NCBI GenBank assembly: GCA_025399215.1
Contig: MU621107.1
Location: forward strand, 57,603-121,602
DNA: 64,000 nt
Direction of reading: 5' to 3'
Origin: Globomyces pollinis-pini
Taxonomy: Eukaryota; Chytridiomycota; Chytridiomycetes; Rhizophydiales; Globomycetaceae
In this document: positions 47,985 to 59,360 of the stretch, piece by piece
How the letters are laid out: every line of letters starts with the position of its first letter
Position numbering within the stretch: position 1 is the first letter of the stretch
Position numbers and translations under genes: made by a program
Notes under the pieces: generated by a model
What the model saw: only the letters and a program-made list of their open reading frames with translations
Told to the model about the DNA's origin: nothing
Databases searched by the model: none

Positions 47985-50409
47985 CTAGCAACTATTTCCA
48001 AGAATATTTAAAGGAAATGTTCCTTCCCTACCAGTATACAAATTAGTACCATATCCCCATCCATTTCTAAAATCGTTGCTAATCATTATTGGATCACCAG
48101 CCGTTATAAATAGATCGTTCGATGCATTCGGAAAGAAATTCCTTTGTGCTACACGCTGAGAATTGTTGGGTTTACAAGTGGTTCTCGGTGCAAGTCCAGC
48201 TTGACGATTTATGCTGTAATCGCTGTTGATAATCCCATTAAACTCTACGCTCTCAGAATGTCCACCCAACACCGTTAAAGGAAACAATCCAAATTTCCTC
48301 GTTCTTAAATTCAATCCAAAACTCCACCTAAACGTTAGGATTACTTTAAAATATCGCACCCTTTCCCAAATCGCTGTTTGACAAAAATGTGGTCACCCGT
48401 CTCAATGGCTAACTCATCATGCCTTATCGGGTGGTAAAAATCAATTGCTTCAAAGGTACATTCTGCTTGGCTCAATTGAACTCTATCACCCTTTGGATCA
48501 AATTCGCGCTGCGGTGGAACTGAAGACTTGCATTCCGATATACCGTTTGGCAGTGCGGGGTCTGATGTTTCCAATGATATCTCCGACTTGTATTCATATC
48601 TATCTTTTGAACGTTCGGAATTTTGTGAGACGTTACTGGTTGGTTTAACAGTAGCTTCAGTACTTTCTGAATTATTTGAAATTTGGATGTTATCTACCAA
48701 TCTCCACAGACTTTCAAACTCACTGACTGAGCCCACTTTCGGGAGATTAAAGGTACCACTACTGATTGGTTGCACATCTTGGGCATTGCCTAGAGTGGTG
48801 TGTTTGCGTAAACTGTTCTCTGATTGTCTACTAACACTGTCAGCCCCGTTAGCTACAAAAAGGTTGAAGTTGGGTTTCAGACTCTTTGCCGATCCATATG
48901 AATGTTCGCTAATAGTATCAAGAACGGTTTCTTGGTTGTTGTGCGATTGGTTCGACTCTAGATGATGTTCGTTAATAGTGATTGCGGGTTGGACAAAATC
49001 TATTGTCTTGATTAGATGATCTTCATAATCGTCCACATCCATCACTGGAAGGGAATTTCGATTTCGAAACAATAAAGATCTTATACTAAATTTTTGTGAA
49101 TCTGATACTCTTCCCCCGTTGCGAATGCCGAACTCCTCTGGCAGCATATTGCTTGGTCGGTTCAATGAGTATGATGTTAGTTTTGTTGTATTTATCCCTG
49201 CATCTGGAAAATATACATCCAGAGAGTTGCCAGTCTCCAAGAGACTTGGATTCGAATTAGTCTTGATCATTCTTCCAATAGTGTTTTTGTGAAATTCAAT
49301 TTCGCCATTTGAAAGTTTATTTCCGCTTTGAATCTCTTTCTGCTCCCTGGATGATAGTGCTAAATCAATGGTTGCAGCATATTTCAACACTACTGGAACT
49401 CTGATTTTTGATATCTTGACATCCAAAGATTTAATTTCTAAAGAATATCTGTAATTAGCATTAAAAAGATACTTTATAATGATTTCCATTTCATGTGTTA
49501 TCCGTGATTCATGGTAGTCATAATCAGCTTGAATATCATTTGTAAAAGGAAACAAGACTTTAATTGATCTACCTTGCTCATTATCAATGAACGAATTTTG
49601 AGATGATATTTTCAAACATAGACCTTTACTCACGTAATTTTCAGTTACTTTAGATTCATAGTAATATTTCTGCAGCAGACGGCAATCAACTGTGTGAAGG
49701 AATAAACCAGGGATTGCCTCGTTACTGTTGTGTAGCGTTAACTCCCCAATGTCAATGAACGGATTTATTAACCAGATCCTATCAAATGATTCTAGAGTAC
49801 ACTTAACAATTCCTAGAGTATAAATTATAAAACCTTACTTCCGGTTGCTAAACCACTTTTTGTTTTAGGTTTCGGTTTTCCGTTGACTTCTTGTTGCAAA
49901 ATGATTTCCCGTTGCTGAACTACTCTAATTTCTGAAGATAAATGTGAGCATATATGTATCATGTGTGATATAGATGCACTAGAATTCGACCCCATTCTCA
50001 TTGTTGGGGGAAGGTTGATCGGTACATTTAAAGAGAATTCATATTCATGACTAGTATAAATAAAAGCATGGAGATACCTTCCAGGTCTAATGCTGATATT
50101 TTTAAACACAACAGTGCTGTTTCTATCAATTGGTTGTTTGAAAATCAAGTGTGGGTCCATAACTTCAGGGTCATCAGACATGGATAGCATTCCATATCCA
50201 GAATAGCACTGTCCAGATATAAGCACTATAGCCAGTCGATGTACAACCACCGTTTTCTTTTTTAAATTAGTTAAACGGATCTTTCCATTAATTGAATTTG
50301 ATCGAAGGGAATTAATGAAAAATACTTGATTGTCGATAAGCAGTTCAAGGGATAATGATGGAATGTCTTCCAAAGAAATCGACTTTAGAGCACCATCCAA
50401 CAGTCGCAT
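47985..50409 (-). CDS. Arrestin-like protein with two C-terminal SH3 domains
   Basis: The N-terminal half has arrestin-like beta-strand patterns: LSLELLIDNQVFFINSL ... GKIRLTNLKKKTVVVHRLAI, VVFKNISIRPGRYLHAF, EFSLNVPINLPPTM. After a 26-nt intron near 49.83 kb come CTLESFDRIWLI ... GELTLHNSNEAIPGLF, then YSLEIKSLDVKISKIRVPVV. A Ser/Asn-rich linker separates two SH3 domains. SH3-1 is ECTFEAIDFYHPIRHDELAI, ETGDHIFVKQRFGKG joined by an intron to WSFGLNLRTRKFGLFPLTVL. SH3-2 is LFITAGDPIMISNDFRNGWG, YGTNLYTGREGTFPLNIL. The SH3 calls are firm. The arrestin fold is inferred from pattern and length. A role in cargo sorting or signalling adaptors is plausible, but partners are unknown. Start ATG at 50409. 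Confidence 0.7.
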
Positions 50410-50883
50410 TTGAATAGAAAAAGTGAAGAAAATTCAACACTAACTTACTGGCGAAAACTGACACTTCAACACCAAACAAGTAATAATTGGACGGTTGTGA
50501 ATTAAACATAGAAGGATAAACTGCAATTCATATAACCAGATTCATTGCACTTTCAATTCCATCAAAAGGCCCAGCATGAAACCAATTGAAACTGAGAACT
50601 ATAACCTCAAACATTAAAGCGCTCTGAACCTGGATCTGTTAAACTAGAGTAATGGTAAATCCTAAATATCTGGAATTCTTGTGGAAGAAATTCAGTCGTA
50701 ATCCACATGGAGTTAGGTTACTTGCAATGCTTAGTTGAAGTGATTGCAGGAAAAGAAGTTGGAGCCGAAGATAAACTTGACATCAAGTGTTCACACTCTT
50801 ATGCAAGAGTCGCTATGGAATCTAACAAAATTACTCGAATTAAATTTGTATTTATTGAAGGGACATGTCCCGATTTTGTTCAA
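50410..50883. other. Intergenic, no gene supported
   Basis: About 475 bp between the arrestin-SH3 start and the Snt1 stop, both genes leftward. A 64-codon frame on the plus strand (50707-50901) runs into the Snt1 coding region and lacks any recognised motif. A short minus-strand frame starting MFNSQPSNYYLFGVEVSVFA near 50.5 kb could be an unjoined first exon of the arrestin gene, but I could not splice it in phase. Confidence 0.4.
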
Positions 50884-53800
50884 TCATTCTGGTTGGGTTA
50901 GACCAACGCTTTCCATAGCTTCATCTTGTGCTTTATTCTGATTTGATAGTGGTTCTGTGGGAGGGGGCACAGCCTCCACCAACATATTATTCACATCTAT
51001 CAGTAAGTCCAAACCTTTCACCATTCCATTGTCGGGTATCTCACTCTTTTCACAAGGAAGTGGCAAACTAAGTTGGATATTTTTAACTGGAATCGCTTCG
51101 GTATCATCAGACATTGCTTTCATTTCCGTAAATTCTGATCTTGAAGACTTTGCATCATCAATGTGAGTATATGAATCGGAAAATAAACCAGACTTTTCAT
51201 TTTGTGAGTCAGTCCATACAAAATTGGATGTAACTACAGAAGTTGATGCATTTTCGTTGGTACTTTCACCGTATTCAATAACCTTATTTGCGATTATATC
51301 TGGCATTGGCCCATACTTCATTGGTAAATCAGTTTGGTTGAAGGTAAGTGTTGAATTACCTCTGTTTGGAGAGACTTGGTGTTGTGGAATATTTGGTAAT
51401 TCAAGTTTCACCTTCGGTAGCACTTCCGGTTCGTATAACAGAGACTGGGGTTCAAGGATCAACTTTGGTCTTTCATGTTCATAAACGATAGGTGGTGTAT
51501 GTGGTGTAAGATTGTTATCATGCTTTTTTGCAGCGGCTACTCCTAACAAGCTTGTTGCTGCATCCAATACATCCCCTTCAAAAGGAATTTGATCTGAGAT
51601 AGATATAGGATACCGAGGACTTGCGATAGGTATACCCGGCTTATATACTGGTGCATCTGGGTCTGGCATGTCCATTTCTACAACACTGTGTTTAACATTT
51701 GGAGACGATATTAGATTCTTGAGTGATGGAAGAACAATATCTGAGTTTATACCTGTACTTGGTTTATCAATTATTTGTCCCGAGAAGCTAGACTGTAAAT
51801 CTGATCTCAAATTCGGCTCCTTAGAAGGCAAATTTGCAGGTTCGTAAAAAGGTACATTCATGATACTTTGATCGGAGTCACCCGTAAAAATGGTAGTAGA
51901 AAAAAAATTCTTTTTTACGGATATTTTGGGTGATATAGCGGTAGGCTTATTAAAGATGTGGAAATCTGGTCCAATTGGTTCTTCGGAAATGGTAGTGTGT
52001 AAAGTGGGTATATCTTTCGTGACTAAGATAGGGGCTATTGGTGGTTTTAAAGGAGAGCTATCAGTTAGGGAAGCTCTTTTCTGAGTAAAGTTAGCGTCGT
52101 TCGCACGACCTGAGTTGTTCCGTTCTGTAACCGCATCCAGTATTTTGTCAAGTTCTAATTTTTTACGAGAGTTATTGAAGAAATTACGAACTTGCACAAT
52201 TGACTTTGAATTAACTTCACTAGCAATTGCTTCCCAGTTCCTACCATATAATGACAGTCCTCTTAGGAAGTCTTCCCTCTCTTTAGGTGTCCAATAGGAT
52301 ATGACTCGTCTGGTAACCGGATTTGTGCCAGCACCCTCTTCTTCTTCTTCATTGTCTGCATCATTGACGGTTGATTGTCTCCGTTCTTCACTCAACTCAA
52401 TCCCCGATTCTTCTGCTGGTAAATCCAAAGAGTTCATTTTTTTTGGTTTCTTAGCCGTTTTTCGTTTTTCGATCTGTTCATCATCATTGGGACGTTTTTG
52501 CTTTCGCTTGTTCTCGTTTGTTGAAACCGCTACTTCATTCTCACCTGTTTTATTATTTACATCTCGAGCCAGATTTTCTTTTGTTTTTTCGAAGAATATT
52601 TCAATTCCCCTATTCCCAGCATCCAGTTGACGATGATAGTTTCGAAGATAGTTCTTGCATTGATGGGGAGTTTTCGTTTTGACTGCGGACGATATCTCCT
52701 CATAAGAGTGTCCAAACTTTTCAAATGCTTCTAAAATTGAAAGCCGTTCCCCTTGATTCCACTCATCCGCAATGAACATAATGTCAGATTCTTCCACTGA
52801 AACGGCTGGCGAGCCCGGAGAAGCATCTCCAGGGGATAACTGTGTATCTTCAATTTCTATTTCTTCTTCAGAATCAACGGACGCGGTTTTTAAGAATATC
52901 ACATCCTCATCAGATTCTAGGTGGTATATTTTGAAACAATCTGAATCGACCTCGACTTTCTCTTTTCTTCTTCTGCCACGACCAGGTAGCCTATTACGAC
53001 GAAGAAGTGATTTAAATCGTAGTTGATGGAGGTTGTGATAATAAAAGGCCACACAATCTTTCACTGTTTTTCTTTCTACAAACGAGGAAATTTTTCCAAA
53101 GTCTTTTCCAAACTGTGACAGCTTCGATTTAAAGATGCTGCGTTCATGATCATACCAGGAGTTGATCGTGGATTGGTTAAATATTGCTAGGTCCATTTCT
53201 GGGTCGATGATACGATTATTGGTATTTACAAACAGCTCCTTGCGTTTTATAGGATCAGTGATCATAACGACCTCTTTAGCACATCTATCCTGGATTTTCT
53301 GGTTTTCATCTTCAGGGACAACACCCAACATGGCTATTGTTTGCTGATACTCTGCATCACTTCTGACGAAATCAGAACGGAGTCCAGGGTTACGCCGAGT
53401 AATTCTTGGACGTTCCTCAGCAAAATGTTGTTGTGTTAGGCTGGGGGTAATGTTCTGAATTTTTTTATCCACAAGCTTCTCTTCCTTTTCTTGTAGTTTG
53501 AGTTTCCATACTTTATACTTTGATTGATATTCATTTACTAAATGATTTTCATGACGGAGAGCTACAAATCATGAGTCTATTAAGAACATTTACCATCACG
53601 TTTCCGATTTTGTAAGTATGACACAATATATGCACGTAGCTTTGGGTTGATCGAATTGTTTTCATCTATAAGGTTTGGATTACATGAAGGTAGACTGTTT
53701 AAAGTATGGTTGCCTAAATTGTACAAAATTGCGTTTCTTTCACAACTGATTATAGAGTACTGTCTGCAAAGCTGCCTGTTTGCTGCATATATTTCATGGA

Positions 53801-54936
53801 CAAGGTTGTCTAAAGAAGTTGGCTCCACTGGATTTGGTCTGTATGGTTGAACAACACCTTCTAAAATATATTCTTTTAGCACTTGTTTTGTTTCTTTGGT
53901 TGAAATATCTTCCATCTTTACTTCTAATTGGCCATCATTTAACAGATTGTTTTTATCTTCAGCAATTTTTCTTTGAATTGACTGTAGCAATCGTTCCTGT
54001 TTAGTAATTTCGTTGTCTATATGATCAATCTGCTTTTCAATTTGATCTTGATTAAATCCGTCATCATCATCATCTTCACTATCAGAAGATTGCTCATCTA
54101 TTTCTGGTTCTAGGTTTTCATTTTTGGACTGCAATAACGATTTGCTATTCATGACCGGTTTTGGTGAATAAGCATCATTTGATTCTCCTATGTTCTCATT
54201 TCTTTCTTTATCAGATAGAGCAGACGGTTTGGAGAGCAGAAATGTGTTACGAACATTAGTACTTTGACCTTTCATATTAGACATTAATCTCCTCTGTTTC
54301 TGATTTTCCATGGAAGACATCAAGCTTGGGGAACTAGAATGCATTGAATTTAGATTAGACATCAGTGATCTCGGTTGGTGTTTAACGTCTCTGTGGAAAT
54401 CAGGGGCCCAAGAAGAGTCCATCACTCGACGGGGTGGTGACCGAGCTCTTGGGTGAAAGTATTCCCTCTGATTGGGTATACGATGAGAGTTATAGTCTCT
54501 TGGTGGATGAGGATACCTGGTGTTTAAAGTACAAACATTATTACGATCGAAACACTTCTTCTCGTCTATAGAATTCCCTAACAGGGGGACGATCTTCAAG
54601 TCTTGGATATTGCCTAGAAGGGCCCTGCCAATGACGATCTCTAGTACGTTGCCAATCAGGTTCTGGATATCGTTGATCAAAGTTGGGTCTGTTTGGAGTA
54701 GAGGGGAAAGGAGAACCAGAATATCTATCTCTAAACCTTGCCTATTATATTATAAATATTACAAAGAAATCAACCTCTTTTGAATCAGGGATATCAGTAC
54801 GGTATCGACCCTGAGGTTAAAACAACGACTAGGTTACATCATCTAAATCTGCCCTTCCTTCAGCAAATGATTCAGTTCTCTGCCTATCGTATGGAGCTCT
54901 TCTATCGAATCGTCCAGTAAATGGCCGATTGCTCAT
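50884..54936 (-). CDS. SNT1: Snt1/NCoR-type corepressor with three SANT domains
   Basis: Histone-deacetylase-complex scaffold (Set3C in yeast, NCoR/SMRT in animals). Exon 1 (ATG 54936) starts MSNRPFTGRFDRRAPYDRQ and joins small exons of Arg/Pro-rich sequence (about 54.7-54.5 kb), then IEKQIDHIDNEITKQERLLQ (coiled coil) and LDNLVHEIYAANRQLC, as in NCoR. A 32-nt intron at about 53.57 kb leads to LRHENHLVNEYQSKYKVWKL, then RITRRNPGLRSDFVRSDAEY, a family signature. Three SANT domains follow: INSWYDHERSIFKSKLSQFG ... ERKTVKDCVAFYYH; DEWNQGERLSILEAFEKFGH ... KTPHQCKNYLRNYH; SYWTPKEREDFLRGLSLYGR ... NSKSIVQVRNFFN. The remaining 450 residues are disordered and proline-rich. The second exon block is a single long exon of 862 codons. 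Confidence 0.9.
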
Positions 54937-54948
54937 AATATCAACTAA

Positions 54949-55137
54949 ACTGAAAAAGTGAAAAAATTCATATCAATTCAATTGAAAACAATCCCAAGAT
55001 ATAGAGATCTTTTATATGATCCGCCAAGAAATAGATTCAGAGAATTGATCAGTGAAGCAATAGATATAGCTATTCAATTTGTTGAAATAACAAGAAAATT
55101 ACATAGGCTAAAGGTCTACTTTGCACTAAAAACGTAA
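54949..55137 (+). other. ATG-less open frame, possible unannotated exon
   Basis: A 62-codon plus-strand frame with no ATG, bounded by stops, lies between the Snt1 start and the Rps20 stop. It reads like protein (YRDLLYDPPRNRFRELISEA, then IDIAIQFVEITRKLHRLK). It could be joined upstream to an ATG at 54891 by a GTAAAT...CAAG intron and downstream by an intron to a short end, but the upstream part would overlap the Snt1 first exon on the other strand. No family recognised. Confidence 0.25.
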
Positions 55138-55200
55138 AATAATATTCAGGATAGTTGGTTTTAAATCATCATAGGTTTATTAAAACAGTGACTTTTGAGT

Positions 55201-55598
55201 TTAAGCGTTTTGTACGGTAACTTCAACTTCCACACCAGTTTCGATAGCAATGGAAGTAATTTGCTTGACAATTTCAGATGGAGAGTAAAGATCGATTAAA
55301 CGTTTGTGGATGTTCATTTGGTAGGTATCCCAAGTCTTGGAACCTTCACCGTTAGGGGTCTTTCGGGTAGCGATTTTCAAGTGCTTAGTTGGGAGACGAA
55401 CTGGTCCTTTGACCTTCAATTTCTTGTCCTTTGCACGTTGGATTAAATCGGAACAGACTTTTTCCAAGTTCTTAACATTACGGGAAGTTAAGGTGATTCG
55501 GATACGGTGGATGGTTGGTTCAACAAATTCTTCTTGACCTTTCTTAGCAGGAGCGACATCTGAATATTAAAATCAATTCAATTCTTACAAGCAGACAT
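55201..55598 (-). CDS. RPS20: Small-subunit ribosomal protein uS10 (Rps20)
   Basis: Ribosomal 40S protein. The start ATG at 55598 encodes MSAY, split by a 29-nt intron (55560-55588), and continues [79 protein letters not shown] and [17 protein letters not shown]. The length (about 122 residues) and all conserved blocks match eukaryotic Rps20. An intron right after the first codons is common in ribosomal-protein genes. The sequence just before the ATG contains CAGTCACC, similar to the HomolD-like element of some fungal ribosomal genes, though it is very close to the start. Confidence 0.97.
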
Positions 55599-55963
55599 TT
55601 TTCTTAGCGGTGACTGAAGTCCATTAAAAAAAAATTAAACATTTAACCAACTCAACGCCACAGTGGCATTTAAACTGCTATTCTCCGAGATGTTAATAGT
55701 CTCGATAATATTACTGAATTGAGTCGAGAAAATAATAGTCTCGATTGTATTCCTCAATTGAATCGAGAAAGGAAATCACTTGTAATTTGTATCAACTCTT
55801 TTTTCCCAAAAAATCTAGCACTAAAATAAAGTTTGCTGGTTTTATTCTTATACCTTCATCTTATCTTTCTGGCCAACTCCATATCGATAAAGCTATCAGC
55901 TTTCGTTGATGAAATCTTCTGTTTACGCGTTTGTAAAAACAACTACAAAATATTTCTTGAACT
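55599..55963. promoter_or_regulatory. Divergent promoter region Rps20 / LRR membrane protein
   Basis: About 365 bp between the leftward Rps20 gene and the rightward LRR gene. It contains an A-run near 55626, the two-copy hairpin repeat listed separately, and AT-rich sequence. No gene was found. It should hold the strong Rps20 promoter. Confidence 0.5.
55694..55771. repeat. Two tandem 39-bp units, each with a TCTCGA/TCGAGA inverted repeat
   Basis: Copy 1 (55694-55732) and copy 2 (55733-55771) share about 80 per cent identity, both beginning taatagtctcgat and ending tcgagaaa(a/g). In copy 2 TCTCGATT pairs with AATCGAGA; in copy 1 TCTCGA pairs with TCGAGA. They lie about 100-175 bp upstream of the Rps20 start. 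They could be paired binding sites for a dimeric regulator. Confidence 0.65.
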
Positions 55964-58900
55964 ATGGTGATCTATTGGGTTCTAGTAGCGTTGCAACTAA
56001 TAGCGGTTACCGCACAAACTAATTGTGAGATATTTGACCAGCTCATCTATCCTGAATTAAAAGGACTCAATAGCGATGCTCCAAACATAGATTGTTGTGA
56101 TGATGTACGGGTTATTTGTGGATTCTCTGGAACAATTACTCATCTGTAAATGCTATTGCCATAAGTAATTTTAGAAAATTGTCAAAGTTGGGTTTAAATG
56201 GGAAATTTCCAGAGAATTTGATATATTTGTCTGACTTAGAATCTGTAGATTTCTCAGAAAACAATCTCGAGGGGAATTTCCCATCAAATATTGCATCAAA
56301 TTGGATACTGAACTCAATGTATTTGCCCATAGGTAATTAATATGTTAGAAACGTATACAAGAACCGAATGAGTGGATCTATTCCCGACTTTCTTGGTGAT
56401 ATAGTGTCACTTTCAGAATGGTATCTCTTTAACGTATTTCAACTGATAGTGCACTCTCTACCAATAACTTTAGCGGTCCAATTCCAGAGTCGCTTGGAAA
56501 TCTGGTCAGTCTCAGCGTATTGTATAAATTTCTATAGTTGAACATTAGAGATTTATCGTCCAATTTTCTAACAGGAGGCATTCCTAGTAGCTTTGAAAAT
56601 CTGTTCCTCATGAAATGGCTGTATGTAAAAGCACGTTTAACGTTAGTGACTTATCTAATAATCAACTCTCGGGGACATTGCCAGATTTTCTATGGCACAT
56701 TCCTGGACTGCTGATTTTGTATTCATCACACAACCTCACATTTAGTACAGTTCGAGAAAACAAGTTCACTGGGAATATATCCGAAGAAATAGTCAATCTA
56801 GCACCTTCATTGGCTTGGCTGTAAGTATTACTTGCATTAAATATAAGCGACTTGTCTCTAAACTCGTTTTCAGGGCCAATTCCACAAAATCTTTGGAAAC
56901 TAACTAATTTGGCTTATTTGTAATTCAAATTTAGTCTAGAATATATAGTGATATTTCCTTCAACTCGCTCACAGGAACCATTTCACCAGAGATTGAAAAT
57001 TTGACTTGGTTGATGATTTTGTATTGATGCCTTACTAATAGTTAGCTCAGTTGGATCAAATCTAATGACTGGAACGGTACCAGACAAATTTAGCACATTG
57101 ACAGGACTGGAATTATTGTAAGTGAAATAAAGAGTGAATTCAACCTGTTAGGGCATTGAACGGAAATTCTTTCAACGGTCCACTTCCACCATCTATTGGT
57201 TATTTACCCAGTCTTAGTTATCTGTAAACAATTAAGATTTAATAGCTAGATTTCTCTTCAACAACTCTTTCTCTGGGCCAATTCCCGATACATACTCTTT
57301 TCTTTCCAAGGTTACTATTCTGTACTATTTCTGGTTTACTCAATCTAGATTCATGCACGACAATAAACTTACTGGTTCCATTCCCCCAAATTTTTCAAAC
57401 TTAACTAGTTTGATGACCTGGTATGACTGTTTCAAAAGCTTATTATAGTGACTTCAATGGAAACGAATTAACTGGATATATTCCTAATGGGTTTTCTGCA
57501 CAAAGCTTTGGGGGATGCGCGTTTCCATCTACGTTGTGCATCAGATCCACTGAAGATGTTCCATTAGGCTGCTCACTAGTTACGTTTGAACAATGTGCCA
57601 GAGATGATTTTTGCTTTAATGAGAGCGATTTCTATAAAAATAATCCAAAATATTGTCAAAAAGGAAAAGATGTTGTTTTGCCGGGGTTTTACACTCCCGA
57701 GTATAACTTATTACCGCTCTTCTTGATCATTTTTCTAGCAATAATTGGACTGATACTGTTACTACTTTTTTTGGCGTTTGTAAGTCTTTAATGCACTAAC
57801 AGAGTAGCTTTTTCCCACTCCATTCAAATCCATTTTGAAAACAATATGCCGGAAAGAGTTTATATTAACTACATTGTGCTGCTGTTTGATAGTTGCTTCA
57901 TATATTATAATACCTGATATTGGCAACAGGGAAGGGTTTCGTGGATATGTTGCTGCAGGACTTGGCGGAGTGCAAGTCAGTACAATTATCGCTATTTTTA
58001 CTACTATAGATGGCATTGTCTTAGGATCTGCAGCGACATATTCATTATCTCATTTGTCATGGTCATTAATTCAAAATCGAGGATATCCTTTAACAGCCCT
58101 AGATGCAGCGAATAATGACATTGTGTCAGGAGTGAGAATATTTTTTGGTTTACTCAGTCCGCTTCAAAAGAAATTTGAATTCTATCTTGTACCGCTCTTT
58201 GTTGTATTAGTAACAATCTTTCAGTTATCGGAGAGTACTATCATTCAATTGAATGTCCAAACAGATCAGATAGCCACAGATCCAATCATCAATCCGTATC
58301 AATATAGAAATACATCACTAATTAGCTCCAGGCAATTTGTAACTGGCAACAAATCTGTAACTTCGTTGGGAAAATCACTCATGCTGTCAGCAATATCTGA
58401 TTTAACAAACAAAAATACAAAGAAGGGTGCCAATATGTTTGTTTGTCCATCGGCATTTTTGTACTGTGAAGCTGATCTATTGATTACAACAGATTACAGT
58501 ATTTCATGCAATTCATCAACATCGTTTGAATCATTTCAGGGGGGAGACAGAAGTAATCTCAGGAATATAACTTCATATTTCGTCCATTCAAACGCTTGGC
58601 AAATAGAAAGACAGATCAGTAAAATCGCGTCTATTTTTTCATTTGGAAACTATACTATTGATACAGTGACATGCTATATTCAAAATGCAATAACAATTCG
58701 AAGAGAAAATAGTGTCAACGGAACAGTAAAGGTGTCCGAACCGAACATTTATGTTCCATACAATATAACAGAGCTCGTTGGGGATCCATTTGAAGCATTT
58801 AAGGAAGCAATGAACAAATATTTGATTGGAACATGTATTTCCAACAAAGCTCAAAGTGAATTAGAATGTGACAAATCGTTGATGATGCATATGGAAGGCA

Positions 58901-59328
58901 CAACAATAGGTACGGAAGGAGATGTAAAGACGATTGAGGCCGAAATGCGTTACATTACCGAGAGATATTTCAAGCGATATATGGAAAATGCACCATTAGT
59001 TAATGGTTCTTTCCAGGATGTAGGATATCGAGCATATACCTGGACTAAAAAGTCGTTTGTATTAGGGGTAATGTATTCAATTTATGCCGTGTCAATTATT
59101 TTGATTGGACTATCAATAAACTTGACCATAAAGGGGTTCCCAGTATTGGGTGCGGATATTATAACAGTGCTCAAGTACATCAATCCTGCTAGCCTGTCTG
59201 AATTTCAATCTGATGGTTTCTCTCGTAATAAGTATAGAATTATGAACACCAAGAGTTCAATATTACAAAAGAAATCTCCCAATAGCAACACCAGTTTAGG
59301 CAAGATAGTTCAGAGCGAGGAAGAATAA
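55964..59328 (+). CDS. LRR ectodomain multi-pass membrane protein, paralogue 1
   Basis: Family not recognised as a whole. The signal peptide WVLVALQLIAVTAQ is followed by a Cys-capped N-terminus (IDCCDDVRVICGF). About 13 plant-type LRRs of 24 residues follow (for example DLSNNQLSGTLPDFLWHIP, DLSLNSFSGPIPQNLW). Most are encoded by separate 72-nt exons with 27-30-nt introns (56848-56919 and 56949-57020 are exactly 72 nt). A Cys-rich cap (CAFPSTLC ... QCARDDFC ... YCQKG) precedes a membrane helix (LPLFLIIFLAIIGLILLLLF). After a 28-nt intron, a single long exon (57.8-59.3 kb) has three or four more hydrophobic segments and the motif AATYSLSHLSW ... LDAANND. It also has an extracellular loop of about 220 residues with at least eight N-glycosylation sequons and conserved cysteines (LYCEADLLITTDYSISC, ECDKSLM). 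The start ATG is at 55964. Confidence 0.85.
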
Positions 59329-59360
59329 TAAAGCAAAAGTTTTATTGTGTTCTTAATTTA

